DNA of 64,000 nt, taken from assembly GCA_039619475.1 (NCBI GenBank), contig CM077115.1, positions 553,062,826 to 553,126,825 of the forward strand, read 5' to 3'. Made by a program: the position numbers and the translations under genes. This DNA is from Icerya purchasi. Lineage: Eukaryota; Arthropoda; Insecta; Hemiptera; Monophlebidae. The notes below the pieces were generated by a model. It worked only from the letters and a program-made list of their open reading frames with translations. It was not told the origin of the DNA and did no database searches. This document shows, in pieces, positions 51,101 to 58,899 of the stretch; within the stretch, counting starts at the first letter, position 1; each line of letters begins with the position of its first letter.

Positions 51101-54100
51101 CCATGGGCGTCGCCAGCGGGGGGCAGGGGGGGCCAGCTGCCCCCCCCCTGGAGCATTGAAATTTTTTAATCAACTGGCCATAATGAGCATTCATAGGCGC
51201 GTAATCATGAATAATTTGCCAGAAACCCACGGAAATTATGTTTTAATTAAGATTTTATTCTTGTTTAATAAAATATTAAGCCTTTACAACTTATAAATCT
51301 TATTTTTTCTATAAATCATATCCATTTTCTATCATCTTGCCCCCCCACCCTGGCGGCTGGCAACTCATCTTGCCCCCCCTTGGCCCATCGGCTGGCGACG
51401 CCCTTGATACAACCTATATCAATCATCTGTACATCTAAAAAAATGTGCGAATAGGTTGTGGTTGTCCACCAACCGAATGGTTGAGGATATAATGATGATG
51501 ATAATGATGATGATAATGATGATGATAATGAATGCCATTATCCCGGGTAAAATTAAATTTAAAAACTCATTTTCCACATGTTAAAAATAAACGCGATTAA
51601 TACGCCTTTTCATTGTTTTTATTCGTACAAATATTTAACATTTTATATAAAAAAAAAAAAAAAAAAAACGAAGAACATGAAGAATGATTGAATTATTATT
51701 AAATTTTCCTAATTTAACTTTCATTCTATTCTTCGTTTGTATGAGATCTTCAATGTAGCTGAAGAGGGGTCCGGACGAAAGTCTAGAAACCAAAAATACT
51801 TTTTTTTTTTTTATATTAACTGAGTTTTATGTTAAAGGAAATCTCACTGAAAATTCGCGCATTTTAATAATTGTTTAAACAAGAGAGAGAGAAGTCTTAG
51901 TAATAAAACAAATGTAAAAATTTAAATATGTATCAAAATTACTTACGTATTTATAGTATGTACATGTATAATGTTGGATATTTTTCAAAACAAAAAAGTC
52001 AATAATTTTCCTTCACACGCTGTTAGAGTAGGTAATAAATTTTGATCTACGAATTGTTCTAATTGATTTAAATTATTTTGAAAAATTCTGCAATTCGAAT
52101 ATTTTTGCGCCAAAAAAGTTAAGAAAATTTAGCATATTCATTTCTCCGTCTAATTGTCAATTTCGATGATTTCTTGCATGTTTTCCGAGCAATTTTGTTG
52201 GTGATTAAAACAAAAGCTTTCGAATATTTCGGTTAATACGAGTATTAAGTCAATCAACGAAACCGCCAGATCATCAGTTTCATTTCATGAAAAATGTAAA
52301 CTTTTTTTCTATTTCACAAAACATAAATTCTTTTTCGTATTAAATGAATTTTATGTGAATAAAATAATAATGTAGACATAGTGATTTAATTCCAGACTAA
52401 ATTTTGTATTAACCGATTTTTACACATTACCTTTTGTATGAAAAACAAAAAAAAAAACATTTCTTGCATTCTAAGATAATCACATTTATTTTTAATGTAC
52501 GAAAAATGAAATTTTTAATGTAACTTTTAATTTCTTCCTAGGTGTAAAATTATTATTTTTTTTTTTTTTGTAATTTTATTTGGCGGCTACAGCCTCCTAT
52601 TTTCGGGAATTTTACGGCGGGGTACCATCATTTCTCATTAAAAAGCATTTTGGCTTATGCGTTAGGTTTCCTTAAAAATTTAGGCTTCGATATTATTATG
52701 GTACGCCAGACGGCGAAGTATGATTTATTATTATTACTTCAGTAAGTTGAATATGTTTCAATTCACATATTATTATATTTATATGATATATGGTGCAACG
52801 CAGAATCGTAAACTTCGTTCAGAACTGATTGTAGCCGCTTGCTATCGCGCTACAAGTGCAGTCCCCCCCCGTGTGTATGCCGCCTGCTGCGACTCACCTA
52901 GCGCGCTTGTTGTTGTTGCACGTGTGCTGCTGGTTTCTTCCACCTGATTATTATTAATTAATAAGCAGATATTTTTAAATTAACTTTTTTTGTAGTAACT
53001 ACTTATATCGTGTGGGATCGAACCCGTACCGCCGTAACGGAAGTCAAGCGCTCTAGCAACTCGGCTATCGCGACGACCCGTAAGAATTATCACTGCATTT
53101 ATTATAAGTATATACTTTAAACGGCTTCTTAATGGTGTATAATAATGGTTCGCGCAATAATGCGTTTATAAAATTTTATTGTTTTACATAATTTAGAAGA
53201 AGAATTACACTCGTTTTTTTTCTTAAATTTGCAAAGTATAAAAATATACAAAATAACGTTGCCGGCACTTCTCGAATCTTGACAAAAACAAATGACTCTA
53301 CTTCTGTGCTGATGCAAACATTCGAATAAACATCTCTAATGGAACGCATCGGTGCCGGGTGACATCACAGCTGCTGATAGGATAGTGGTGCATGTTCTCA
53401 GTGAAGTCATCTAAGGCGAACGCCAACGGCACGGAAGTCAACCCAAAACCGCTCATTGCTTCGCCACTGCCACCAAAGTAAAACGAATAACGATAGAAAT
53501 TTTGATAACATGTCGATTTTAATATTCCGCTAAAAACACAATATTTACGAGACATATATATATAACGTACATACTTATAAATAACGTTAATGTTACGCTT
53601 TAACTTTTGTTATGGCCAAATGATAAGTTGGGAAAAAATTACAGCGGTGGTTTCTCTCTTGCCTTCCGCCGGATTTTTGTCTCTCTTAGCACGAGTGGGC
53701 CCGGTTATAAGGCGCCGGGTGCTCGCCTACTAGCCCTGAATTGATATTCATCAACTCTCGTCTTAGGCATATAGTCACGAGCGAGCTTTTCTGGTAGTCT
53801 GCAAAAGATGTATTATATATGCAGTAAAAGCTTAACGATATTTAATGGCTGGCGTATTATCGGCATCTACTATACACCTCCCTCCGTTTTCCTACCAGTT
53901 CTGATTTAGCTTTTCTGATCGATTCTAAACGCATCGAACAGAAAATTTCCACCCCGCGTGATGTAGACGTACAGAACTCACGTGGTGATATTGTTTCGTA
54001 TCTATGTCAGTGGGACTAGCACTATAGACATAGAGTGACTACTTACTAGAGAAGGATGCTCTAGTTACAACAACCTGTGCCTCGGATCAAAAATGTCCGC

Positions 54101-56061
54101 GACAGTGGACTAAAAAATCATCAATGGAACAACTGATGCAGGCGGTAAGAAGCCATAATATATGATCATCTACGCGCAGAACATTGCGTGCGACTCGTCG
54201 AAGAAGATGGCCAAATAGGTTGTTGCAGGGCTAAAAAAAAAAAAAAAACAAAAAAAAAAGACACGTTCTTATCCTTTATGTCAACTATTAACAGTTTTCA
54301 GATCCATATTGGTTCGGTTTCAAAATGTATATGAACGACGTTGAATACGCTTCAAATCTGCCGTTGGAAGGTTACAAATTAATGTATCATATCGACGCCG
54401 CGATGAGTAAACAAGCTGAACATGTTAGAGAATGTTTAAAAAAAGGTAATGTTCGTAAACTTCCGTTCATACTATTTAAAATTATCATTTTCGAATAAAA
54501 ATGTCTCGCTCACTTTTTGAACATTATTTTCAAAAAATAATTTTTGTTCTTTCACTATTGACAAGTCTTTTTTTCTCTATAATTCTTTACTTTCATTTTT
54601 TTTCCCCTTTCTCCGTGAGTCTGAATGTTAGCAGCGCATAATCCCGCGAAATCGATAGCGCATCGTAGAAACAACAGATTGTGCGGAAATAAGTTTAGTT
54701 TGTGCGAAACTTTCTGCATTCCGCCCATTGACCGTATTTGTAAGAACAGCGTGTACTAATGAGACAGCTTTTTCACCGTGCTTTTTCAAATAAAATTCTT
54801 GTTCGGACGGTAATTGAAAATGCAGTGCTGAAAGAATTGCACATTTTATGATTGTAATATTTTTCATTTATCCGTTATAAAATAATGTGAATCTTTTAAA
54901 ATGGAAATGATATGTTTAAGAACAGTTCTAATTTAGCTGCTTTCTTTGAGAAATAACAGATTTCCGGAATGCCGTTTGTCCCCATAAAAGGCAATTTATG
55001 CTAAATTAAGACCGCAGTCGTATTTTCTTAAATTCGTGGTGGTAATGCACGATCGCACAATTTTTCGCCTTCGTTAATATTTGCGCCAGTTAAATTAAAC
55101 CGTTTTGACCGATTCTTTATCGTATTATTCGTCTCTAAACATTAAATAATTGCAAATTGCTTTGTTACGAAATAAAATCTAATCAAAAACATGTTGTTTC
55201 GAATTTTAACGAATGATTATTAATAAACAGTTTAGAATATTAAATATACATATTTAATGGTTCAATGAACATATAACTTATATTGGTTATACATAGAAAT
55301 TGTGGTGCGAACATATCTTATCGCAAATGTTTAAAAAAGCAAAAAAAAAAGGATTCCTAGTTTAATGTCATTCAAATGTAACCCTCCTTAGTTGATATCG
55401 ACTACCATTGATGAGTTATGGCCATAAACTAGCTTACGGTTATTTATCATTCACATGATAAGAACTTTCACCTGTTCTTACGTAATATTCACAGGCAAAA
55501 TGTTACAAATGAAGTCGGAACCGCATATGCCAAATAGATCGAGTTACGGTCTTGATTAGTTAAGTAGTACTTCTAAGTGACGTATATGTAATTTAGTAAT
55601 GCTCTAAAGTAATAACCGACAAATAACATGTAAAATAACCGGGTTTGTCAACTGTTTTTGCTCTGCTTCGGAGTTTTCAGCTTTGATCACTGCCGATTCT
55701 CAATAGTCAACAATAGTCAACAATAGTCAACATCTTTGACATTATTAATATGATTAAAATCAGATCGGATGATTTTTATTAAAAAAAAACAAAAACACCT
55801 CCATTTATTTCACGTTAAGGCTGAATTCTTATTCCGTATGGATGTAAAAGTATGGCTGCAAAAAATTGCTACTAAACTATAAAAGACTCGAAGAACAATG
55901 CGCGCTAATCTATATTTAATGGAAGATAAAACACTAACCCCCTTTTGCGTGGTATAATTTCAGGTTTGCTAGAATCTCCGGTCGTTCCTGAAAGTGTTAC
56001 ATTATTTTTATTGCAATGGGCTGATCTACTGCGAACGGAACTGGGTATAAAGTTTAAATAA
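23360..56061 (+). CDS. DHDH-like protein, complete, six exons, active-site residues lost
   Basis: Complete Gfo/Idh/MocA-family gene of the dimeric dihydrodiol dehydrogenase type. Exons: 23360-23561, 29044-29174, 31788-31945, 38649-38898, 54295-54445, 55964-56061. They sum to 990 nt, 329 codons plus stop, against 334 residues in human DHDH. Junction phases are 1, 0, 2, 0, 1, all with GT/AG. The N-terminal half is the dinucleotide-binding domain (W-G-I-I-A-T-G; Y-I-G at 71-73); the C-terminal half has F-N-Y-G-D-G-A and ends L-G-I-K-F-K. Odd points: the human K97 position is Leu (C-E-L-P), W125 is Tyr, D176 is Ala and Y180 is Pro (A-L-L-A-I-G-Y-P). Those are the residues assigned to catalysis or substrate binding in the mammalian enzyme. 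I infer a pseudoenzyme or altered function. The intact frame argues against a simple pseudogene. Confidence 0.9.
23672..24326. repeat. Large inverted repeat, ~290-bp arms, in DHDH intron 1
   Basis: Arms 23672-23962 and 24032-24326 pair almost throughout, with a 69-bp spacer. Each arm holds a (TA)n run, AATACAGTGGTTTATAC or its complement, and TAGCTGATAATGCCCGAAAA or its complement. That last block resembles the core of the H fold-back elements at 9503 and 39425. Confidence 0.9.
24640..25425 (+). mobile_element. LINE 3' fragment with 181-codon C-terminal ORF
   Basis: The open frame 24783-25328 starts in the RNase H block (M-N-V-E-G-N-E-L-A-S) and runs through C-D-S-N-I-I-F-S-E-C-P-F-L-S-T-E-R to the usual C-terminus S-L-P-S-V-S-I-I-P-V-L..R-I-R-I. 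The 3' UTR ends in A10 near 25415. It is 5'-truncated. The long open stretch suggests it is younger than most LINE copies here. Confidence 0.82.
25426..26063. other. DHDH intron 1, unassigned
   Basis: AT-rich intron DNA, purine-rich near 25770-25920. No gene seen. Confidence 0.35.
26064..26213 (-). mobile_element. SINE family 2 (tRNA-like head, poly-A tail)
   Basis: Minus-strand tRNA-like head GTTAGCTATCGTGGTATAGT with box B-like AGTTCAAATCC (about 26150) and an A-run tail, seen as T18 near 26066-26083. It resembles the copies at 5940-6085 and 34050-34118. The paired acceptor stem of a working tRNA is not evident. Confidence 0.65.
26214..29043. other. DHDH intron 1, unassigned remainder
   Basis: Mostly AT-rich. 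A possible decayed coding stretch of unknown origin lies at about 27140-27420. A small frame at 26845-27048 begins with a hydrophobic, signal-peptide-like segment but has no known match. Confidence 0.3.
29044..29174 (+). CDS. Right DHDH paralogue, exon 2
   Basis: 131 nt after the acceptor TTTTTGCAG. Encodes E-V-V-Y-I-G and L-C-E-L-P-L-G-V-N, where the family has E-K-P. Ends phase 0 at CAG|GTAAAA. Confidence 0.93.
29175..31787. other. DHDH intron 2
   Basis: Contains a tRNA-like SINE head at 29855-29923. The rest is AT-rich DNA without recognisable genes. Confidence 0.4.
29855..29923 (-). mobile_element. tRNA-like SINE head
   Basis: The minus strand reads GTCGCGATAGCCTAATGGCG with box B-like GAGTTCGATTCCC. 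The T-stem halves do not pair well, so a functional tRNA is unlikely. The first 12 bases equal the head of SINE family 1. Confidence 0.55.
31788..31945 (+). CDS. Right DHDH paralogue, exon 3
   Basis: 158 nt, acceptor CTATCTAG and donor TG|GTAACG, phase 0 in and 2 out. Encodes V-F-L-M-E-A-L-Y-M-A-F-L-P, aligning with the family block L-F-L-M-E-A-x-W-x-R-F-F-P, then G-T-I-G-K-V. The conserved Trp and Arg are replaced by Tyr and Ala. Confidence 0.9.
31946..33596. other. DHDH intron 3, 5' part
   Basis: AT-rich intron DNA. Includes a diverged SINE family 1 body at 32826-33052. Confidence 0.4.
32826..33052 (+). mobile_element. SINE family 1, diverged 5'-truncated copy
   Basis: Shares ATATGCGCGCTAATTTA, CTGTACAGCTGGAATGTAC and GGCGACGCTCGG..AACTAAGTAT with the copies at 17858 and 62912. 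The tRNA head is absent. Confidence 0.7.
33597..33739. repeat. ~38-bp minisatellite, four copies
   Basis: Unit TAACTGACTAGTCTAAGTTT followed by TAACACTCATGTTACACC, repeated four times with small deletions. It ends against the T-run of the LINE at 33742. Confidence 0.88.
33742..34049 (-). mobile_element. LINE 3' end
   Basis: The minus-strand frame 34052-33822 reads Y-V-C-D-A-N-H-V-F-F-E-G-S-G-L-S-R-E-R, then S-L-P-I-L-S-I-V-P-V-L. The tail CAAACCCAAGG/GGGG plus A-run (33742-33770) matches the LINE at 7500-8280. The upstream side joins directly to a tRNA-like head. Confidence 0.85.
34050..34118 (-). mobile_element. tRNA-like SINE head fused to LINE 3' end
   Basis: Minus strand GGCTAACTACTATGACGTAG through TCGTTCGTATAGGACCTGTT resembles the head of SINE family 2, then runs without a gap into LINE sequence. 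Confidence 0.55.
34119..36460. other. DHDH intron 3, unassigned
   Basis: Strongly AT-rich with TA-type microsatellites at 35334-35356 and 36048-36071. No gene recognised. Confidence 0.35.
36461..36741 (+). mobile_element. Right end of a hAT element related to 59693-61893
   Basis: TTCAGATTTTGTATATGCAA, TATTTATAAATAAATAAATT and the end TCTAGATACGATTCTG match 60940-61015 and 61868-61893. The copy here lacks the 826-bp nested insert, consistent with an empty site. The left end was not found. Confidence 0.65.
37587..38480 (-). mobile_element. LINE 3' fragment, split by a hAT MITE
   Basis: The minus-strand 3' end at 37587 matches the ends at 6795 and 9480 (GGATCTTAGTCCAGAAACGA). The C-terminal block G-H-V-F-L-E-C-P reads across the hAT insertion: it is present once 37829-38294 is removed. 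Upstream LINE sequence continues from 38295 to about 38480, then decays. Confidence 0.8.
37829..38286 (+). mobile_element. hAT-type MITE 'family A', full length, exact 8-bp TSD
   Basis: 458 bp. Termini CAAGGCCGTGTCC (37829) and GGCCTCGAACCTG (ending 38286). CCAAGAAG duplicated at 37821-37828 and 38287-38294. A C-run lies near each end. The internal segment of about 68 bp ending TGTATTGTTATT occurs twice in tandem (38090-38222). Non-coding. Inserted in the minus-strand LINE. Confidence 0.93.
38649..38898 (+). CDS. Right DHDH paralogue, exon 4
   Basis: 250 nt between GATTTTAG and AAG|GTATGA. The first base completes the Trp codon split from exon 3. Encodes K-T-G-G-A-L-L-A-I-G-Y-P, where the family has A-L-L-D-I-G-I-Y, then V-F-G-N-R-P-P, F-N-Y-G-D-G-A-I-A and Y-G-T-N-G-T-V-K. 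Confidence 0.93.
38945..39125. repeat. Fold-back element H, short copy
   Basis: Arms around 38951-39025 and 39050-39125 (TATTTATAAAAATAAAATGA and its complement), with only a short centre and no hammerhead-like core. It begins about 50 bp after DHDH exon 4. Confidence 0.65.
39425..39690. repeat. Fold-back element H with hammerhead-like core
   Basis: Arms 39425-39500 and 39615-39690 are diverged inverted repeats. The centre at 39548-39574 reads CTGATGA, hairpin GGGC-TATTAT-GCCT, then GAAC, against the hammerhead consensus CUGANGA-stem II-GAAA. The final core base differs here, while the copy at 9692 has GAAA but a changed CUGANGA box. Confidence 0.5.
39691..40849. other. DHDH intron 4, unassigned
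   Basis: AT-rich. Open frames at 39824-40057 and 40318-40551 on the minus strand have no recognisable motif and look like chance. Confidence 0.35.
40850..43128 (+). mobile_element. Degenerate LINE with reverse-transcriptase domain and poly-A
   Basis: About 41250-41310 encodes N-N-T-K-K-V-W-Q-I-I-N-G-V-V, the spacer before RT. About 41680-41890 encodes the RT start N-Y-R-P-I-T-I-I-S-V-L-A-K-I-L-D and N-Q-F-G-F-I-E-G-K-S-T. 42138-42449 continues through D-V-D-T-M-C-R-W to E-V-K-Y-L-G-L-I-F-D. Many stops and shifts are present. Ends ACTTATTTAATA plus A13 (43111-43126). A G-run at 42594-42605 is probably a local expansion. No RNase H was seen, unlike most LINEs in this window. Confidence 0.8.
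43129..43591. other. DHDH intron 4, unassigned
   Basis: AT-rich spacer, nothing recognised. Confidence 0.35.
43592..44501 (+). mobile_element. Mariner-like element, internally deleted
   Basis: Termini TGGTGTTTGAAAAGTAAGTA (43592) and TACTTACTTTTCAAACGCCC (ending about 44501) are inverted repeats, flanked by TA (43590-43591 and 44502-44503). The N-terminal part of the transposase (43730-43984) includes E-L-R-A-V-I-K-F-L and V-K-Q-F-E-E-G-R-T-D. The C-terminal part (about 44225-44425) includes Y-S-P-D-L-A-P-C-D-Y-H and L-K-E-A-V-A-A-L-F-R. The segment with the first two catalytic aspartates is missing, so it cannot move itself. Confidence 0.88.
44504..45929. other. DHDH intron 4, unassigned
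   Basis: AT-rich. Contains a 10-bp tandem repeat AATTTATTTG (five copies, 45631-45680) and a TA-type microsatellite near 45460-45482. No gene seen. Confidence 0.4.
45930..47145 (-). mobile_element. LINE: post-RT, RNase H and C-terminal parts
   Basis: On the minus strand 47140-46990 encodes L-D-P-I-H-T and R-N-L-I-H-W-Y (post-RT). 46740-46420 gives an RNase H domain with Y-T-D-A-S-K, I-T-D-S-L-A-F-L and L-W-M-P-S-H-M-G-I-Q-G. 46250-46020 gives the C-terminus with a Cys-rich block. Frame changes occur near 46700 and 46200. A-tail seen as T9 at 45931. It belongs to the same broad group as the element at 1-654. Confidence 0.85.
47146..47640. other. Spacer between two oppositely oriented LINEs
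   Basis: Less AT-rich than its surroundings. It may belong to either LINE, but I find no clear motif. Confidence 0.3.
47641..49918 (+). mobile_element. Degenerate LINE: RT, RNase H, C-terminus, poly-A
   Basis: 48109-48180 encodes the RT block D-V-P-Q-G-S-A-V-S-A-T-L-F. 48205-48235 has F-I-D-G in place of the catalytic (Y/F)-x-D-D. 48500-48620 encodes I-L-K-Y-L-A-N-P-G-C and Y-R-S-L-I-L-S-R-I-K-Y-G-C. 48970-49220 carries an RNase H domain beginning Y-Y-T-D-V-A-K with A-L-D-A-E-L. The 3' end is GGAGTTAATA plus A12 (49906-49918). Several frameshifts. 47641-48060 is assigned only by position. Confidence 0.78.
49919..50794. other. DHDH intron 4, unassigned
   Basis: AT-rich with an A26 run at 50034-50058. 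No gene seen. Confidence 0.35.
50795..51477 (+). mobile_element. SINE family 1, interrupted by a hAT MITE
   Basis: Head with TAGCCTAGTTGCTAGAGCGC and box B GGTTCGATCCC (50845-50855), then the shared body to 51093. The 3' part resumes at 51415 with CATCTGTACATCT and GTGCGAATAGGT. A GATGAT-type microsatellite follows at 51490-51531. Confidence 0.82.
51102..51406. mobile_element. 305-bp hAT-type MITE with exact 8-bp TSD
   Basis: Termini CATGGGCGTCGCCAGC (51102) and GGCTGGCGACGCCCTTG (ending 51406). ATACAACC is duplicated exactly at 51094-51101 and 51407-51414. G- and C-runs lie just inside each end. Non-coding. Confidence 0.93.
51478..53006. other. DHDH intron 4, unassigned
   Basis: AT-rich except for a GC-richer block at about 52790-52950 that encodes nothing I recognise. 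Confidence 0.35.
53007..53078 (-). mobile_element. SINE family 1 head only
   Basis: Minus strand GTCGCGATAGCCGAGTTGCT, then GGTTCGATCCCACACGATAT. The 3' half does not complement the acceptor GTCGCGA, so it is not a working tRNA. Confidence 0.7.
53079..54294. other. DHDH intron 4, 3' end, with poly-A-terminated GC-richer insert
   Basis: 53300-54230 is clearly less AT-rich than the intron and ends in A-runs at 54232-54259, 35 bp before exon 5. This suggests a retrotransposed sequence, but I cannot classify it. A minus-strand frame at 53298-53555 has no known motif. Confidence 0.4.
54295..54445 (+). CDS. Right DHDH paralogue, exon 5
   Basis: 151 nt. Begins after TTAACAG, so the protein reads G-T-V-K then F-S-D-P-Y-W, the same spacing as human G-M-V-Q-L-L-N-P-C-W. 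A second AG seven bases later (54300-54301) would break the frame. Ends H-V-R-E-C-L-K-K in phase 1 at G|GTAATG. Confidence 0.92.
54446..55963. other. DHDH intron 5
   Basis: AT-rich. A short tandem repeat CAATAGTCAA (three copies) at 55701-55730. No gene. Confidence 0.5.
55964..56061 (+). CDS. Right DHDH paralogue, exon 6 and stop
   Basis: 98 nt after TTTCAG. Encodes G-L-L-E-S-P-V-V-P, then L-L-R-T-E-L-G-I-K-F-K and TAA at 56059-56061. It matches the C-terminal helix of the family (human S-P-V-I-P..R-K-A-I-G-V-T-F). Confidence 0.93.
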
Positions 56062-56119
56062 AGCGAACCGTTAATGATAACCTGTTCTCGTGTATTTGGT
56101 ATGCATTCTTAAAAAGTAT

Positions 56120-56125
56120 AATAAA
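56120..56125 (+). promoter_or_regulatory. Polyadenylation signal AATAAA
   Basis: AATAAA 58 bp after the DHDH stop, followed by CACATTTTTTC; a plausible 3' end for the right DHDH transcript. Confidence 0.6.
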
Positions 56126-56579
56126 GCACATTTTTTCATATCAGCTTGCAGTCCTTTCCTGTATGCTCTATCGCGATTAAACAAAATCTCTAAAGAATGT
56201 CTCGCAATAACTGCACCTTTTTATTAATTTTCAACTCTATCCTTGCTCTCAAAGTGGTCACTGATGTATATGTATTACACCTTAATAATTGTTCTGTTTC
56301 GCCAATGCTTATGTAGCACATTCTGTTTATAAAATCGTGTACGATGAGATCATTCAAATTTTTTGTACGTGTATATCAGTTACGGCTAAGGTAATCAAAC
56401 AAGTTTTTCCTCCGCAACAAACTACCGTTAACATTATTATTCCTATTAGAATATTTAACAATGAAATGACTGACGATTATAAGAGATTTTCGCAGAGTCC
56501 TACAAGTCATTTCATCTTATTTTTCTTCTCCCTCTACTGATTATGTAATACTTCTCACATGCTTTCTAATTCATAACTT

Positions 56580-57260
56580 TTTCCTTCTTCACTCCATCGG
56601 GATTGATCCACTGTGAATTCCTAACCATTTAGGCGTTGAGGGCAATGATGAGGTAGTGGATTCATTAGACCGTTCTTCCATTTTCAGTAGCATATTTTTG
56701 CGCGCATTTTTTCAACTAATAGTACTGCTCTTCTTTACTCGATTGTTCATTACAGGCCCTGCCTCAACTCCTATTTTTTTCCGTTTTCTAATTCTAGCTC
56801 TTTTACCTCTATATTCAACCATGCCTTCCTCCGCGTCCGTGGTTCTTAGACTTCTCCTCTCTTAAACGCTCCCCAATCGCAGCTATTTGTCGTCTTCGTT
56901 TTAATCATAGTCTCCTTCCTGCATCATGTTCTCAGTTTTCATCTGCATCTACTCCATTTTGTCTTCTTCATAGATCCCTTCTGCATTTGTTCCTTGTGAC
57001 GATAATCATATTTTGTTTGAATTTTTAACCTTTTCTGCTGAACAATCGTCGTTCTCTGCTGAAACTTTGTATCCCTGCTTCTAGTAATGTTTCTTCTATT
57101 CTCTTATTTCCCCTTCCGTTTTTATTATTCCTACCTTCGAATTATTTTTGGTCTCTATCCTTAAACGTTTAAAAACACAATTTTATTTTCTCTTTCTTCA
57201 CATTTCTTATGCTGATATCCTCGTTGACGAACCCATTTATTAAAAAAAGATAAAAAAAGA
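56580..57260 (+). mobile_element. LINE 3' fragment, downstream of DHDH
   Basis: 56612-56665 encodes N-H-L-G-V-E-G-N-D-E-V (RNase H end) and about 56998-57055 encodes C-D-D-N-H-I-L-F-E-F. Ends in the A-rich AAAAAAAGATAAAAAAAGAA at 57243-57262. Many stops. Confidence 0.7.
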
Positions 57261-57262
57261 AG

Positions 57263-58899
57263 AACCATTTTTAAAGCTCAATTACGTTTTATATTTTTGG
57301 TAGTAGTTTCAAATAGTTATTATTCCTGTATAAATTTTATTGCAGCGTTTTACATATTACGAATATTTACTTTCAAAATTTTAATCATAAATGCCCTTAT
57401 GTAGGTAATTCTTTAAAAAAAACAGGGTAATTCGATAACAATTACAAAAATAATCCTTATCGCAAGATTATATTAAATTAACTTCTTGTAATTAATATTT
57501 TGTTATCAATAACCTTTAAAATATCGCTACAATGATAATAGCTCGAAAAATGATCAAGCAAAGAACATAATTAAATAGGCATATTTTATTAATTTATATA
57601 TTCATATACCACCGCAGGATACTAAACACGATATTAAACTAGTATAAAATTCGTACATTACAACACATCGACGTTATTCACGGAGCAACTCGAATGTTGT
57701 TCCTACAGCGAAGTATTATTTCACCGTTCAAACAGATTAAATATAAAGTAAGCTTTCTTAATAAAAATTTCTATTCCTACTAATTTCAAAAATGTCTGGG
57801 GGTGCTTTTTTTGGTTGTGATAATTATAATCGCATTACAATTAGCATAAAATACTTTTATTTTCCAAAAAATGAAAATATATCTAAACAGTAGGTAAATG
57901 CTTATCAACGCGAAAATAAAATAAATGTAAAAAATGATAAATGTAATACATTCTTTTTACAATTTCATTCTTTAATTGGGTAATTATTTTACAGATACAA
58001 TGTATCATAAATTAAATGAATTATTTCAGCGTGTATATATCCAAACTATTTTGAAAGTGATTGTTTTCAAATACCATTGAATAGATTTTTACTGTATTGA
58101 CGAAAAAACGTGCGTTATTTAAAGTTTATGCAATACCCGCAAAAAATCGTCTTTTTTCAAAAGAATGTAATAGTCAAGAAGATCGAAAAATTAAGTTGAT
58201 AAGGAAAAATAAGTATGCTACTGTCAAATTTATTTTAGAAGAAACTGAAATCAGTGAATCAAATTCAATATCAATTGTGCTGTTATATACGAAAAAATAT
58301 CCGAAACAAAAAATCAGTCAACACAATATAAAAGGATTTTAAAAATAACCAAGCATTCTGTTTAATAAAAACCAAAAGTCCGTTCTAGCATTATAAACGA
58401 AACTCTTCAAACTGTAATTTATTGTAAAAAATATCCTTAGGAAATTGTTGAAGACCTTTCATGAAATCTTTTTAAAGCGATTAATATTTTAACAAAATTT
58501 GCAATGAAATTCTTCCATCAGACTTAGGTATGCAAATTTATATGTATATTTTCTGTTAAAATTATTTAAGGTTATTTAAAATAAATAAAAAGAAATCTAT
58601 CAAAAAAATTTCTAGATTTTATAGTTATGACAAGGTTTTATTAAAGTTTTTAATTAAATTCAAAATGACTAATTTAAATGACTATTATTAAAATAAATTC
58701 TGTACATTACGGGCGTTTCACTGTAAATTTATTAATTGAAATTACTCATTTCCCATTTAAGTCTAATAATATTCCAGAAACATTAAATACAAAAAATATT
58801 TTGAATTTTAATATTTACGGTTAAATTTTACAAATAAACTTTTCCTAAAATTCTTTAGAGAGGGAATTATTATAATTTTTGAAGATTTTTCACATTAAA
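57263..58899. other. Unassigned AT-rich DNA
   Basis: No supported gene. If the P-element at 58900 had an N-terminal zinc-finger exon it should lie here or be lost, and I did not find it. Confidence 0.35.

Noticed and set aside
53007..53078. Possible tRNA gene on the minus strand
   Set aside because: The 3' end cannot pair with the acceptor GTCGCGA, and the head is shared with SINE family 1.
53298..53555. 85-codon minus-strand frame in GC-richer DNA
   Set aside because: No motif recognised; the composition is better explained by the unclassified insert around it.
54302..54445. Exon 5 starting at the stronger-looking AG at 54300-54301
   Set aside because: It breaks the frame after exon 4, while the AG seven bases upstream keeps both frame and family spacing.
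58097..58342. Candidate N-terminal THAP zinc finger of the P-element
   Set aside because: The 81-codon frame lacks the C-x(2-4)-C...C-x2-H pattern.
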